A stretch of 64,000 bases of DNA from Ruminococcus gauvreauii (GCF_025151995.1 NZ_CP102290.1:1488001-1552000); one strand, 5' to 3'; positions 26,442 to 37,723 are shown, numbered from the stretch's first letter. Notes: generated from the sequence alone by a model not told the origin. Numbers and translations are program-made.

Positions 26442-28209
26442 GGGTTCTTCCGCAATTATCCGTTTCCGCAATTCCCCACATATCTCAGTTTTGCCTCCAG
26501 CAAACGTTTTCCACATCGACCATACATTGTCCGCTTTATCATCTTCAACCGGCTATTTGTTCCCTCAACAAAACCATTACTGTAATCATAGGCTACAGCG
26601 TTCTCAACAGCATCTATGTCTCTTTTTATTCCTTCAGCAAAACTCTTTAGTGCTTTAATCTTGCTCTTGCAATATTTTTCTATAAATAGGTAAAGTAGAG
26701 GAACATTTCGTTTTTTGAAAATGTTTCGGAACTCTTTTATACAGCAATGAAGTTCCCAAACTTCCGGATAACAATCATAAATAAAGCTTTTATGTGCTGC
26801 TGTTAATTCTGCATTCATCCACATATAACGGAATACTCCTTCACGTGTGATATAGTCTTTTTCTTTTCCGATACTGCCTGTTCTGTATTTCAATCCCTCT
26901 GTCATTGTTCGGACATATGGCTGAGGATCAAAGTATTTGTTTTCTTTTTGCTCTATTTTACACAAATATTCAAAAGCATTACTTGTTGAACCTGTGTATC
27001 CTTTTTCATAGATTGCTTTTACTGCTTTGCTTTTGCTCCATCCAGAATTCAAACATTGAATAATGAAATGATAAAACGGGTCCAATTTACTCTGTCGGGT
27101 TCCGTACATACTTAATTCTTTAGGATCTCCTTCACGATATTTTGCAATCGTATTTCGTCCCACTCCCATTCGTTTTGCAATTTCACGATAACTACAGCCT
27201 TCATTTAAAAATTTCTGTATCTGGCAGATCATTTTATACCGTTTTTCTGAAAAAATAGGAGAGTTATCCACATCAGTTTCGATTTTTTTTACACGGCTTT
27301 TCTATAGCTGTGGACTGTTCAACATGAGGAATACTTACCGTTGCAGGAAGTTCATGATTCAACGCTTTTTTGATTGCCTCCAATAAGTTCTGATGTAAAT
27401 GAAATCTATCTGCCACTTGCATAGCATCGGGCAATTCTTCCGATATTACTTTTGCATATGCGCTTGCCCGGTCACGTGTAACAACTTTAATATTTTTATT
27501 ATTCTTAAGCCAATCTCTTAGCGTGTTTCCATTTCTTCCATCCAGTAACGTAATTGGTTCGTGTGTTTTTTGGCTTACAATAATAGTTCCGTATGTATGA
27601 CGTTTCTTATATGCAAAATCATCCACACCGATTACATCACCAACCTCTGGTATGGGGAGAGATTCATACTTTCTTAAAAGTAATCTTATAACGGTATCAC
27701 CGCTAATCTTAATTCCAAGCGCCTTACAAATACGTGCACAACCTTCACAACTGGTTTCCATGGCTAACGTGCAGATAAAGTCAGCACATCTTTCTGTCAT
27801 GCGGCTATAATTATTAAGTAATCCATCAAATGTTTCAGCAATAGTTGTTACTTCACAGTCATTGTTCATACATTTATACTCATGAGAACAAATCTCAAGT
27901 TGGACTCCTTTCCCCAAAATAGGAAGATCCTGTACTTTACGAAGATAGGTTCCATGGTATTTATCTGTTATACAACCACATTTCGGACATTTACAATTCC
28001 TAGATATAGATTTCATTCGTATTAAAATTTTATCCTCATATTGTTGTATCTCTGTTATCTTTAATTCGGTTGCATGATAAAAACTATCTATACATAACGT
28101 ACCTTTTGAGCCTGGCATCTGTCAATCTCCTCGTATCTTTTTATCTGATAAGTATACTACATATCAGATAATATGGAAAGGCAAAAAACGGATAATTGCG
28201 GAAGAACCC
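26442..28209 (-). mobile_element. ISL3-family insertion sequence
   Basis: 1,768 bases bounded by perfect 24-base inverted repeats: GGGTTCTTCCGCAATTATCC... at 26442-26465 and its complement at 28186-28209. It contains one transposase gene split by a frameshift. The eight bases on either side do not match, so no clear target duplication is visible. The site is in front of the ABM-like gene. Confidence 0.9.
26456..28118 (-). pseudogene. ISL3 transposase, frameshifted at an A8 run
   Basis: Two frames together give a full ISL3 transposase of about 550 residues. The N-terminal part (27273-28118) has the zinc ribbon CKCPKCGC...C...C, the first catalytic Asp in GVDDFAYKK, the second in VVTRDRASAY, and the family signature QVADRFHLHQNL. 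The C-terminal part (26456-27271) has the helix-turn-helix SYREIAKRMGVGRNTIAKY and the late Glu in SNGFVEGTNSRLK. The break is at eight A residues (27290-27283 on the minus strand); with seven A the frame becomes KKIETDVDNSP and is continuous. It is either inactivated or made by slippage on the A8 run. Confidence 0.85.
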
Positions 28210-28924
28210 ACCGCACAAGAATATTCACCATATTAAGTGTTCTCCTTTTCAGTTTCAATTTTATCGCCTGTTGCAACAATCAAATTTTATCATAACGCTG
28301 TTTTCTTTACTATTATTTTCAGAATAAAATACGGAACAATCTGCTATTAGTATGGTGTTTACAGGCAAGTCCGGCTAACTGCCCAATAGCATCAGTCAGA
28401 CCGATGACAAACTCTTGAAATATAAGAACCTCTGACAAATAGATTGCTTTAGGAGTCAAACGACATAAAATAACCCCCGGAAATGCCCATTTTATCAGCA
28501 TTCCCGGGGTTCTGTCCGTTATTCGAATTCGGCAAATCCAGAGATGCCATTAAACGTATTTGTTTAGTTCTTATCTCTTTTCCGCCGCTATTTTATCTCT
28601 ATTACATATATTATTTTGGCTAGCTGATTTTCTGTTGCCAATTTGTTGCCAATTCATTATAAATGGAACGGAAATGTTTGGCAATCTTTATTTCATATAA
28701 TCATTTACTTTTTACCTTTTAAAATAACTTTATATCCGTTATCTTACATTCTTCTGAAAACAATTTACTTATTTATCTTGCCTTCACCTCACAATCTTTT
28801 AATCGATTTATTGCACCAAGATACGTGTTTTATAAAGCTGCTTTTATTATTTTTTTGCTTTTAGAAATTCCTATAATTCTCGAAACAATCCTCGCAGCTT
28901 TTGCAATTAATATATACTTTATAA
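28210..28924. other. Non-coding left margin of IME-1
   Basis: No convincing gene in 715 bases. It holds a terminator-like hairpin at 28472-28511 and, at 28637-28659, the sequence TGTTGCCAATTTGTTGCCAA, similar to TGTTGCCATTTTGTTGTCAA at 49244-49263. The two could be attachment or integrase-arm sites at the ends of IME-1, but identity is imperfect and the true ends were not proved. The AT content rises sharply to the right of 28.55 kb. Confidence 0.4.
28472..28511 (-). terminator. Hairpin terminator at IME-1 left margin
   Basis: AACCCCGGGAATGC and GCATTTCCGGGGGTT pair with an 11-base loop; on the minus strand the hairpin is followed by ATTTTATG. It would stop transcription leaving the element leftwards. 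Confidence 0.65.
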
Positions 28925-31900
28925 CTAATAAATATTTCTAATAGAACTTACAGACAATTCTTTTTCTGTGAGCATTTTTATCTCTTTATGATAAATTTCT
29001 GTACTTACCAATGGTTGACTTAAAATAAACACCCCTATCGCCCCCCAATCACCATCATCTAATCCATATTGTTTTTTGAAATCATCTATATGTTTGTTAC
29101 ACCACTCAACACGGCGACAATGTTTTGTATAATATCCCTTTTTCTTTTTGGTATTTTCAAACATCTTTTTGTATTCTAAATGCATCTCATATGGATTTTT
29201 AGAAAAATTAAAGTTTTTCACCTCAGCCGCAATTATTTTATGATACTCTCTATCAATAATCAGCACATCTATATCACCCAGTATATTATTATTTTCCGAT
29301 ATATAAACACCATTAACTTTACTAATATTAGGATATACTTCAAATACATTGAAATTGACTAATATCTTGTATATAAAATAATTGAATTCAGCTCCTCTTT
29401 CATCACTTATTCTTCCTACTAGCGAACTCATTTTAGAAGAATGTGCTTTTAATTTACCATTATTAATTAGTCCCAAAGTAAATCTTATCATATGATCTAG
29501 TTGTCTATTTCCCCAAATTATTTCATCTCCACGAATAATAATTGGACGTCTAGTAAATGATAACTCTCTATTAAATCTCCACGGATATACATCCTCTTTT
29601 CTAAATGGCTCTGGTGGCACAAGAAAATCTTCTCTCTGCCTTAATGCTATTGAATCAATAATCAAACCTACTACTTCTTCGTTGAAACTTGCATCATATT
29701 TGCTCATAAATTCAATAATATCCGTTATTTTTGCAACATAAACTGTATCACCACTTTGCCTTTTACTATATTCTCTTAATCCCTCTGCAAAAAGTTTAAG
29801 TTGATAAAGTGAATACCCATATTCTTTTTCAAAAGCATCATTAATTTCTTCCCAATAACTTTTGTATTCAATTAAATCACCTGAATTATCAAGAACAGAA
29901 GACGCAATAAGTTGTTCTTTTCTAATTGCCTCATTAACACTAAACATGTGCTGAAATTCTTGTTGTTTCATTCCAATGCGATGTGATTTCAATATTTCTA
30001 TTGGTGTATTAAATATCTGATAGTAAAATAAATCATTTTTATATGACCAATCAATTATCAATGAACATATTGCAATCAATCGCTCATATTGATTCTCACC
30101 AATATTTATATTTCCTTTAGGAGGAACAGCAGCAATATATTCTATGAGAAATTTTAATGCGATAGAAGATTTATTATCTCTGTTTGTCCGCTCAAATATT
30201 TCTTGTTCCCTTTCAGGATAACAAGCGATATCTTCTGCATATCTTTTTTGCGATAACATAAGTTTAAATAGAACTTTTTCCAAATCATCATATAATACTT
30301 CTATAAGATTTCTTGAACTTAATACGCTTACTTCTTGCTGAAGTTTTTTATAAAGAATTCCAACCACTTCATGTACAATTTTTGTTCTATCTTCGTCATC
30401 TACTATCCCAATATTCCAATTTTCTATTTCAAGAAGCTCTTCCCCTATTTCATTCAATAATATATCTTCATCCTCACCATGTACAAAATGATTTTCTCGA
30501 TTTTCAGTAGGCTCAAAATAATGATATTCTTGATAATCCAAAGAAAATATTTTTTTCTGTATTGGGTTGGGAAATAACACATTCAAATCATAATTAATTT
30601 TATCAATTTTTCCCGTTAACTTGTAAATATGATCAATTATTATAGTAATAAATTCTTTTTCTCTCGAATTATCGCAATAATTCAAATATTGAAATGCTTC
30701 TGGTGAAACACATATTTCCATCACCGGAAACAAATTACATATTTCTAATGTTTCACTAAATGATTTAGGATTTTCTTTATAATAATAGTACTGATCCGCT
30801 CCGTCCGATAAAAGAATTTGAATTTCATAAGTATGCCCACAACCGTCTATTTGATCAAGAACGGGCCTGCATTCAGATAACCAATATGATATCAAATCCA
30901 CTAACGAATAACACAAATCGATTTTTCTTACATTTGAAATTTCTTTCGCAACAATCCATATATTGAAGGTTTTAAACTCAATATAGTAGCAAATTTCTTG
31001 ACTCTTTACGCAGTTGGGATCTACATATATTTTTCTTTTTTCATCGTTAAGAACAACTTCAACAAACCTAGTACCATAGGCATCTTCAACAAGTCGTCTA
31101 TCCTCCTTTTGGATGGCACGAATGATATAATCAAGCGAATCACCTGGTGCAAAATATGTTGTAACCTCTCCTGGTGCAAATTCATCATTCATATAAAAAG
31201 AATAATTATTATTACAATATATTTCTATCTGATTTAATTCACTAAGTATACCCGTTTCAAATGTTTGCAAATTATTCTTTGCTTTCAAATATCTTGGTAT
31301 AAATACGCTTTCAGCTTTCTCATTAATACTAATACACATAAGCTCGAATGGATGAATTCTTAGCGGTGGATAACAATAGTCATATTTTTTTATTCCATAG
31401 CCCATCCCGCGCCCAAGTGAATTAATAATAATGATAACAAAAATGTCTTCCTTCTCCACACCATATTCAATTATTTTTGAATAGTGATAAGACAATCGCT
31501 TAGACACCACATCATTAAATACTTTTTTCTCAATAGTGGAATGCAATGTACATGCATTATAATTCTTTCCATCATCGTACAAGTACTGAACAATCACTAA
31601 CTGATTATTTTGTACAGACGCAATATATTCCTTATATCCACTACTGCTAAATAAATCTATACCCATCTGAGATTCAAGCACTTTTTTATGTCCCAGGTTA
31701 CGCAAATATTTTTGGCACTCATGAAAAATATAATCATTATAATTTTCCAGAACTTCTTCAAATATGCCATATTTTTTTGCCAAACAAGTAATCCAAAATA
31801 CAATAGCTGTTGGAAGTAAGCCGGCATTTAAAAGAATATACTGATCTTTCTCTTCGTTATATAGAAACGGGCGAGTATAAAATGATTTATTATCAAAATC

Positions 31901-32596
31901 ACCTTCAAATCTAACTCCAAATTCTATCGTAACTAAATCAAGCAATTCTATTCGATTCAGAAAAAGTTTCCGAAAATCCGCTCCATCTGTAATGACTAGT
32001 TCAGTATATTTATTTAACTCCATGGCCGAAGGTATTATTATGCTTTTTTCTTCATCCGTATTATGATTATTTTCAGTATTTAAAATACCTCCTGCAATTT
32101 TTTCAGAGATTTTAAGCATACCATTAACTAATATATATGTTTCATCCAAAAATTCTTTTGGATATTCGATCCCTTTTGCAAATAGAACCGAAATCATGTG
32201 TTGAAGATTAAATGCTGGTGTTTGATCAATTCCATTTAAGACCCTATAATTTCCATAAAACATAATGTTCTGTACAAACATATTTTCTGGAGGATCAATC
32301 GAATACTTTAAGTTAGTATCTGATATCTGATTAATTATTTTTCGAAACTTTCCAGAACTAATGGTATATTTAGATGGAAATTGATCTCTTGTTTGACATA
32401 ATACCCCCTTTATATACGTATCAAGAATAACCGATTTCGTTTGATTCTGATGAAATAAGTTCAAAGCAGATACCCTTGAAATCAAATTAAATATATCATA
32501 TTTTTTTGCTTCTTCAACAGCAATGGAAATTTCATTTTTTGAGTCAGTTCCATCAAAAAAGTTTTTAAACTTTTCTATATCTGGTAAAAAATCCAT
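28925..32596 (-). CDS. 1,223-residue protein with C-terminal nuclease-like core
   Basis: Intact and very AT-rich. Residues 1 to about 1,060 match no family I recognise; they are mostly helical with many Tyr and acidic residues. Around residues 1,085-1,150 is a restriction-endonuclease-like core: RGAEFNYFIYKILV helix with Glu, then NNILGDIDVLIIDREYHKI and AAEVKNFNF, i.e. the spaced Asp and E-x-K of PD-(D/E)XK nucleases. ATG lies 7 bases after AGAGG. It follows the decayed type IIG gene on the same strand after about 100 bases and is cargo of IME-1. Inference: a large single-protein defence nuclease with an unknown sensor region. Confidence 0.75.
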   Translation of the reverse strand: MDFLPDIEKFKNFFDGTDSKNEISIAVEEAKKYDIFNLISRVSALNLFHQNQTKSVILDTYIKGVLCQTRDQFPSKYTISSGKFRKIINQISDTNLKYSIDPPENMFVQNIMFYGNYRVLNGIDQTPAFNLQHMISVLFAKGIEYPKEFLDETYILVNGMLKISEKIAGGILNTENNHNTDEEKSIIIPSAMELNKYTELVITDGADFRKLFLNRIELLDLVTIEFGVRFEGDFDNKSFYTRPFLYNEEKDQYILLNAGLLPTAIVFWITCLAKKYGIFEEVLENYNDYIFHECQKYLRNLGHKKVLESQMGIDLFSSSGYKEYIASVQNNQLVIVQYLYDDGKNYNACTLHSTIEKKVFNDVVSKRLSYHYSKIIEYGVEKEDIFVIIIINSLGRGMGYGIKKYDYCYPPLRIHPFELMCISINEKAESVFIPRYLKAKNNLQTFETGILSELNQIEIYCNNNYSFYMNDEFAPGEVTTYFAPGDSLDYIIRAIQKEDRRLVEDAYGTRFVEVVLNDEKRKIYVDPNCVKSQEICYYIEFKTFNIWIVAKEISNVRKIDLCYSLVDLISYWLSECRPVLDQIDGCGHTYEIQILLSDGADQYYYYKENPKSFSETLEICNLFPVMEICVSPEAFQYLNYCDNSREKEFITIIIDHIYKLTGKIDKINYDLNVLFPNPIQKKIFSLDYQEYHYFEPTENRENHFVHGEDEDILLNEIGEELLEIENWNIGIVDDEDRTKIVHEVVGILYKKLQQEVSVLSSRNLIEVLYDDLEKVLFKLMLSQKRYAEDIACYPEREQEIFERTNRDNKSSIALKFLIEYIAAVPPKGNINIGENQYERLIAICSLIIDWSYKNDLFYYQIFNTPIEILKSHRIGMKQQEFQHMFSVNEAIRKEQLIASSVLDNSGDLIEYKSYWEEINDAFEKEYGYSLYQLKLFAEGLREYSKRQSGDTVYVAKITDIIEFMSKYDASFNEEVVGLIIDSIALRQREDFLVPPEPFRKEDVYPWRFNRELSFTRRPIIIRGDEIIWGNRQLDHMIRFTLGLINNGKLKAHSSKMSSLVGRISDERGAEFNYFIYKILVNFNVFEVYPNISKVNGVYISENNNILGDIDVLIIDREYHKIIAAEVKNFNFSKNPYEMHLEYKKMFENTKKKKGYYTKHCRRVEWCNKHIDDFKKQYGLDDGDWGAIGVFILSQPLVSTEIYHKEIKMLTEKELSVSSIRNIY

Positions 32597-32703
32597 TTCA
32601 ATTCCTCTTTTCGTACATCATAATTGCTTAAATTCTAAATCGTTTTAATCATCATATACTCAACACCAGCACCATTGAATTTTAATATCCTACTATATAA
32701 ATA

Positions 32704-35611
32704 TTACGAAATTCTTTTTTCTTTTCTTCCAATCCGGCGTTCACTTAATTTTGTCCATATATTTCTTAATGTGCCAACTTCATATTTTGTTAATACTAAA
32801 CCTTCTATCAGCAATATCTGATCTGTATAATCCAATACTTCAACTATCCTGTCATCTCGAATTAGTGTGTCTATTTTATTAACATCTAGCATTTCTGCAT
32901 TCTTCATCGGAATTTTTAACTGACGTATTTCTCCCGGTTCAAATGTTAATACTCCACCACCATAACTTCTTCCTGTTATTTCTGCTAATGCCAATGAAAA
33001 GAATTCAAAAAAGCTGCTGCTACGAACTCAGGATTAACTCCGTCTAAGAAACGTACTTTATGAATTGTATCTGTGCTTACAGCATTTACATGATTTAATA
33101 TAATTCGCGGATAACGATTAACCTGCCTTAAGATAAAAGCATCTGGTTCCCAAGATTGCGGAACACAATACCAATTTTTTCTTATCCGACATTTATATCC
33201 TTTATTATATCCTTATTCTACACCATAATTAATGTATTCTTGTTCTACTTTACTAAGTTCTGAAAACGGTAAATTTTTAGGCATAAACATATACACTTTT
33301 TTCCCATTTTCAATCAGTGTCTTAAAATCACGTTCTGACAAAATAACACCTTTTAATTGCTCTGTTCTCCCGATAACCATACGAGTCAAATTAGCAAGTT
33401 GGTATTCATCCACTGTATTCCTGTTCAACAAAAAGAAAGCATTTTCTCCGCTTACTAATCCCACATTTATTTCAAATAACCCTGTGGTAAACGGTATCTC
33501 TTCACACTCTCTTAATCGTCTAATTAATTTTATTTCCTTATTAGCCAAATAATATTTAATCCATTTTTCTGTACTATGATTAAGTTCTTTTATTTCATAG
33601 TTATAAAAATTATTAAGATCAAGTTCTTTTAAATCATCCAGATCAGTTAACTCAATTACTTGAATTCCCTTATCCTCAGATTTTTTCTCTCCTAATAACA
33701 AAATAAATTCTTGTTGAATCTCTTCAAAAACTAATTTCTGAAAAGTAATTAATGTTAATCTGTCAAAATATCGTGCTAAAAATTCTCGCGTCTCTCCTGC
33801 ATAATTCACTTGAAAGAGCTCTGCTGGAATAACCATTCCTAATCTTCCATTTTCACTTAATGCCAAACACGACAAAACCAAAAAGGGCAACCAGATATTA
33901 GTTAATTTTTCTTTCATGTAAGAAAATGCAATATCTCTCGATTTTTCATCAAAATCTTGGTAACGGATAAATGGTGGATTTCCTACAATTGCATCAAATT
34001 CCCCCCCAGCAAATTCGTTTTCCCAATTAAAAATTTTAATTTTTTCAACCATTTCTGGATCATTCAATATATTAGAATTAAACTCTATATATTTCTCATC
34101 TACAAGGCTATTGCCATTTTTAATATTGTTATCTAAGCTAGGTAAAATCCGACAGCTATTATTTTTTATAAAACTTTCCATTTCATATAGTGAACTATCT
34201 TCTATAAGTTTTATAAGCAAACTAAACTTAGCAACTTCAACAGCCAAAATATCAATATCTACTCCCCATATGTTCTTCTGTAAAATCTCTCTCTTTTTTT
34301 CATATGACAATTTGAAGTTATTTCCTATATTTCTAACAAGTAATCCTTTTTGTATCGCCATATCTAAATCATTCTCCATATAATATTCTATATAACGATT
34401 TATAATGAACTCATATGCTGAAAGCAAAAAGTTTCCAGAACCACAACAAATATCTGCTATTTTATAACTATCCTATTCCATAAATCTTTCATCAGAAAAC
34501 AATGGCATCAATGTAGTTTTCACAATAATATCTGCAATATTTTTAGGCGTATTTACCACACCCTGCGAATCCACGATTTCTGGCTTTCTTTCTGCAACCA
34601 CCGTTTCATTATTAATTACTATTTCTTCTTCCAAAAATAATTCATAAATTTGACCAATAATAAATGGATCTACTATACTAAATTCGTAGCAGCTATTTGG
34701 ATAGTATAATTCTTTAAAAATATCAACGAGTATGCTATCAGATATTTCAAATTGTTCTGCCTCAATCAATTCAAATAATCCAGAGTCATACTTTTTATCT
34801 GCTGCTACAAAGACTCTTTTTAACTCTGTATATGTACCTATATTTTTAAGGCTTTCATATTTTTCTAATTCTCGATCTTCACATATTCTTAAAAATACAA
34901 TTCGATTAATCAGTTTCTGGACAAAAATATTTAATGTCCCCTGCTTAACCATAGAATTATTCTTAATAATATTTTTGCTTAATACCAATCTCCATTTTTT
35001 TATTTGGGATAAAAAATATTTATCAAACGGTTCTTTCTTTAATGAGCTAGATATATTTGCAAATGTCTTTTCAAAATCTCCTGAAATTACAGTCTCATAT
35101 GAAAGTAATCTGGATATCTCATCAAATTTATCCAAATATTCCGTAAAATGGAAATGAGCAACTTGTGCAACCGAAGGTTTATCATTCTCATCTGGTCTTA
35201 CTGACGTATCATAGATAACCAAATCTGTAAAATTTGATAATACAGATATTTCAAGATTTCCATTCCAACCATATCGTCTGGTTTGAAATGCTGCCTCTTT
35301 ACTTGTCATAATATCTACATTAGGTTTTTAGTTTCTAGAAAAAAATACGGTGTAGACCCCACATGAAATTCATAATCCGGCTTCTTTTTTACTTGTTTTC
35401 CGTTTTCCTCTACAAAGACTGATGCTTCATGCTTTACTTCTCTTAAATGCTGCGGCAAATTCTTTTTATTTTGTACGTCCCATCCTAATATTTCAAAAAA
35501 TGGATTTACAAAATCGTTACGAACTTCTGTTTCATTGTAATCCGGTCTATTATATTGTTTAAAATGTTCTTGATAAGCTTCTACAAGTTTAAGTAATCTA
35601 TCTTTTTCCAT
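32704..35611 (-). pseudogene. Type IIG (Eco57I-like) restriction-methylase, four lesions
   Basis: About 970 codons in pieces. N-terminal nuclease part: NETEVRNDFVNPFFEILGWD and KKPDYEFHVGSTPYFFLETK. Methylase part: ADICCGSGNF (SAM-binding motif I) and VGNPPFIRYQDF (catalytic NPPF), then a target-recognition region ending in the fragment 32704-32994. Lesions on the coding strand: loss of an A near 35325-35329 (frame change after ETKN), TAG at 34473-34475 after DERFME, TAA at 33213-33215 after YINYGVE, and loss of a T at 32997-33000. Both motifs survive, but no full chain can be made. The small Xre gene overlapping its start looks like its controller. Confidence 0.85.
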
Positions 35612-35840
35612 TCTTTTCCTCCCCTACTTTTTTATCATTAAAAGCGTCAATTTCAACCAGATCCCCAATATCGCAATTTAATTCATTACATATCTTTTCT
35701 AAAACCGTCAAAGTTACTGCTTCCCCATTTGTCATTTTAGCAATTGTTCCACTACTAATCCCTGTTCTTCGTTTTAAATCCCCTTTTTTCATTCCATTAT
35801 GAATTAGAATTTTCCACAGTCCATTATATGAAATTGCCAT
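35598..35840 (-). CDS. Small Xre-type regulator
   Basis: 80 residues, a helix-turn-helix of the YozG/Cro type: MKKGDLKRRTGISSGTIAKM followed by LEKICNELNCDIGDLVE. A strong AGAGAGG lies 6 bases before ATG. Its last codons overlap the first codons of the type IIG pseudogene, the arrangement of a controller protein with its restriction gene. The 5' side is overlapped by the tail of TnpV. Confidence 0.8.
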   Translation of the reverse strand: MAISYNGLWKILIHNGMKKGDLKRRTGISSGTIAKMTNGEAVTLTVLEKICNELNCDIGDLVEIDAFNDKKVGEEKNGKR

Positions 35841-36244
35841 CTTTTACCTCTCTCCACCTTTCGAATATACGTTCTGTCTAGTATAACATTATTTCTCTCC
35901 TCCGCACAAGCCCGAATATTATTCATTCTCCCGACCCATGCCATCTGATCCTGCATCTTCAGTTCTTCTGTCACTCCCTGCCTTTCTTTTATCTCCTCCA
36001 CCAGTCTGTCCATCATTTGATTACATTCTTCGTCAATCTGATACAAATGCTCATTTAATTTTCCTGCAACCACCAACTCCAGATACAATCCTTTCCGATG
36101 CTCTTTCAAGTAAGTTTTTCTCAACATTCCATACTTTCCAATCGGATACTCTGTCTCTTCCGAAAGGTACAGGTCTGGATAGTACAGACCGTCCTCTCCT
36201 AAAGTGTAACTGACTCCGTTTTCTCCCATAATGTGTTTTTCCAT
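35804..36244 (-). CDS. TnpV family protein
   Basis: 146 residues from MEKHIMGENGVSYTLGEDG, 6 bases after AGGAGG. TnpV proteins occur in transposons and mobilisable elements of Clostridia and their job is unknown. The family signature is clear: YPIGKYGMLRKTYLKEHRKG, LVVAGKLNEHLYQIDEEC, MAWVGRMNNIRACAEE. The tail overruns the next gene by 37 bases and looks extended compared with relatives, perhaps from a deletion that joined cargo to the element backbone. Confidence 0.8.
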   Translation of the reverse strand: MEKHIMGENGVSYTLGEDGLYYPDLYLSEETEYPIGKYGMLRKTYLKEHRKGLYLELVVAGKLNEHLYQIDEECNQMMDRLVEEIKERQGVTEELKMQDQMAWVGRMNNIRACAEERNNVILDRTYIRKVERGKRWQFHIMDCGKF

Positions 36245-36254
36245 GATTGTCCTC

Positions 36255-36554
36255 CTATCTTGTTCCCCGATCTTTATTCTGACTACGGGTATGCTGTTTA
36301 TTTTTCTGTTCATTCTGTATTTCCTGTTTCTTTTCTTCCGGCTTCGCTCTAATACCATGTGCTACCGGATCTTTGCCCGTTTCTTTCTTCCATTTTTCTA
36401 TTGCAGTTCGATACTGGCTATACTCAATTTGAGAAACTTTAAAATCTTTTAAAAATTCCTGTACACTTCTATAACCGATTTTCTGCACAATTCTTGGAAG
36501 ATAATCTTTCATATCTCTGATCTGGCTTTTCAGTTCATCAATTTCTTTCTGCAA
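36255..36554 (-). pseudogene. C-terminal remnant of a MobA/MobL relaxase
   Basis: 99 residues with coiled-coil start and a basic tail. It aligns with the last 90 residues of the relaxase at 51964-53496: both read I-x3-G-Y-x-[SN]-V-[QR] and W-x5-G plus IRA, and both end with QK/NK then RDRGxR. The catalytic relaxase domain is absent and the position just after the RepA-like gene differs from IME-2. Most likely a deletion removed the front of the relaxase; a free-standing small gene is the alternative. It starts with TTG and overlaps the previous gene. Confidence 0.6.
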
Positions 36555-37723
36555 TTCTTTTTTCTTTCTTCCTTTAAACCATCCCTTGACTTCTGATAGT
36601 TCTTTCTTCCGTCATGCCCACGCTCCGTTTTATACTGGATTCCATATTCCAGAATCAGTCGTTCCAGGCTGACATTTAATTTTCGCGATAATGCGTTCGG
36701 TTGCATTTCCACCTGTAATACTTCCACAAGCTCTGTCGCTGTGCCTGCCCACTCTGGCGTAGTTTCTGTTACAAGTTCTTTGATTTTCTCTAACAATGGA
36801 TCTTCTGGTTCTTTCCAGAGTTCTGTTTCTGTCTTTGTAAGCTCCCAGACACATCTCTCCCGGTTAAAGTTCAACCATAATTTCTGATCCTGTTGATCAC
36901 GTCCTGCCACTTCCAGAACAGCCTTATTATCTGTACGCTTTTCTTTCTGCATAACAAACGCTCCATCTGCCGCTCCCAGCAGACCATTCGTGCCGGAAAT
37001 AGTTTCAAAAGTATCTGAAGAGTCCAATTTTCTTGTATGATGAACTGCTAAAAGACAAACACCATATTCATCACTGAATTTTTTTAACTTCGTTACAATC
37101 TCATAATCACTGGCATAACTGATTTTATCTCCACCGACCTCTCGAACCTTCTGAAGAGTATCAATAATAATCAATCTTGCATCTTTATGCTCTGTCACAA
37201 ACGTTACAAGCTGCCTTTCCAGTCCGTCATTGAGCGATTTTGATTTTATAGCAAAATAAAAATTCTCACTGCCTTCCATTCCAAACATCTGTGATAATCG
37301 CTTCTGTAATCTTGCATAATCATCTTCCAATGCCAAATATAAAACAGTTCCCTGTCTGATTGAAAATCCCCACAACGGAAGTCCTTTACTGATGTGATAC
37401 CCAATCTGTGCCATAAAAAATGACTTTCCTATTTTCGGTGAACCGACAAATAGATACATTCCGTTGTACAACAATCCATCTACAATCGGCAGTTTAGGTG
37501 GATATGCGGTATCGTATAATTCCATCATAGAAACTGTTTCTAATTCATCCGTATTCTTTTTATTTGCTGATTTCACTGTATTTTCCGCATTATTTGTGGC
37601 TTGCAGATTGCCCTTACCGGGCAAATCTGCTATACTTTGGTTGGTTAATTTATTACTTAATGGCTGTTCCGCATCTGCGCCAACAGATGCAACTGGAGCA
37701 GTCATTTTTTCTTTTGCTGTCAT
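36530..37723 (-). CDS. RepA-like AAA ATPase of IME-1
   Basis: 397 residues. The RecA-like ATPase core has Walker A VGSPKIGKSFF near residue 93, Walker B LIIIDTLQKVR near 165, and the AVHHTRK sensor near 206, as in plasmid RepA (RSF1010-type) helicases. A winged-helix-like C-terminus ends in a basic tail. It would load at an element origin and unwind DNA for replication or mobilisation. It overlaps MobC by 4 bases, so both are translated together. Confidence 0.8.
   Translation of the reverse strand: MTAKEKMTAPVASVGADAEQPLSNKLTNQSIADLPGKGNLQATNNAENTVKSANKKNTDELETVSMMELYDTAYPPKLPIVDGLLYNGMYLFVGSPKIGKSFFMAQIGYHISKGLPLWGFSIRQGTVLYLALEDDYARLQKRLSQMFGMEGSENFYFAIKSKSLNDGLERQLVTFVTEHKDARLIIIDTLQKVREVGGDKISYASDYEIVTKLKKFSDEYGVCLLAVHHTRKLDSSDTFETISGTNGLLGAADGAFVMQKEKRTDNKAVLEVAGRDQQDQKLWLNFNRERCVWELTKTETELWKEPEDPLLEKIKELVTETTPEWAGTATELVEVLQVEMQPNALSRKLNVSLERLILEYGIQYKTERGHDGRKNYQKSRDGLKEERKKNCRKKLMN

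Noticed and set aside
26401..26481. Longer start for the ABM-like protein
   Set aside because: The added residues come from the insertion sequence end and its inverted repeat.
27283..27290. Programmed -1 ribosomal frameshift in the ISL3 transposase
   Set aside because: The needed change is equivalent to removing one A (a +1 shift), not a -1 slip; transcript slippage or mutation fits better.
28319..28501. 60-residue minus-strand gene
   Set aside because: It begins inside a terminator stem, has no ribosome site and no family resemblance.
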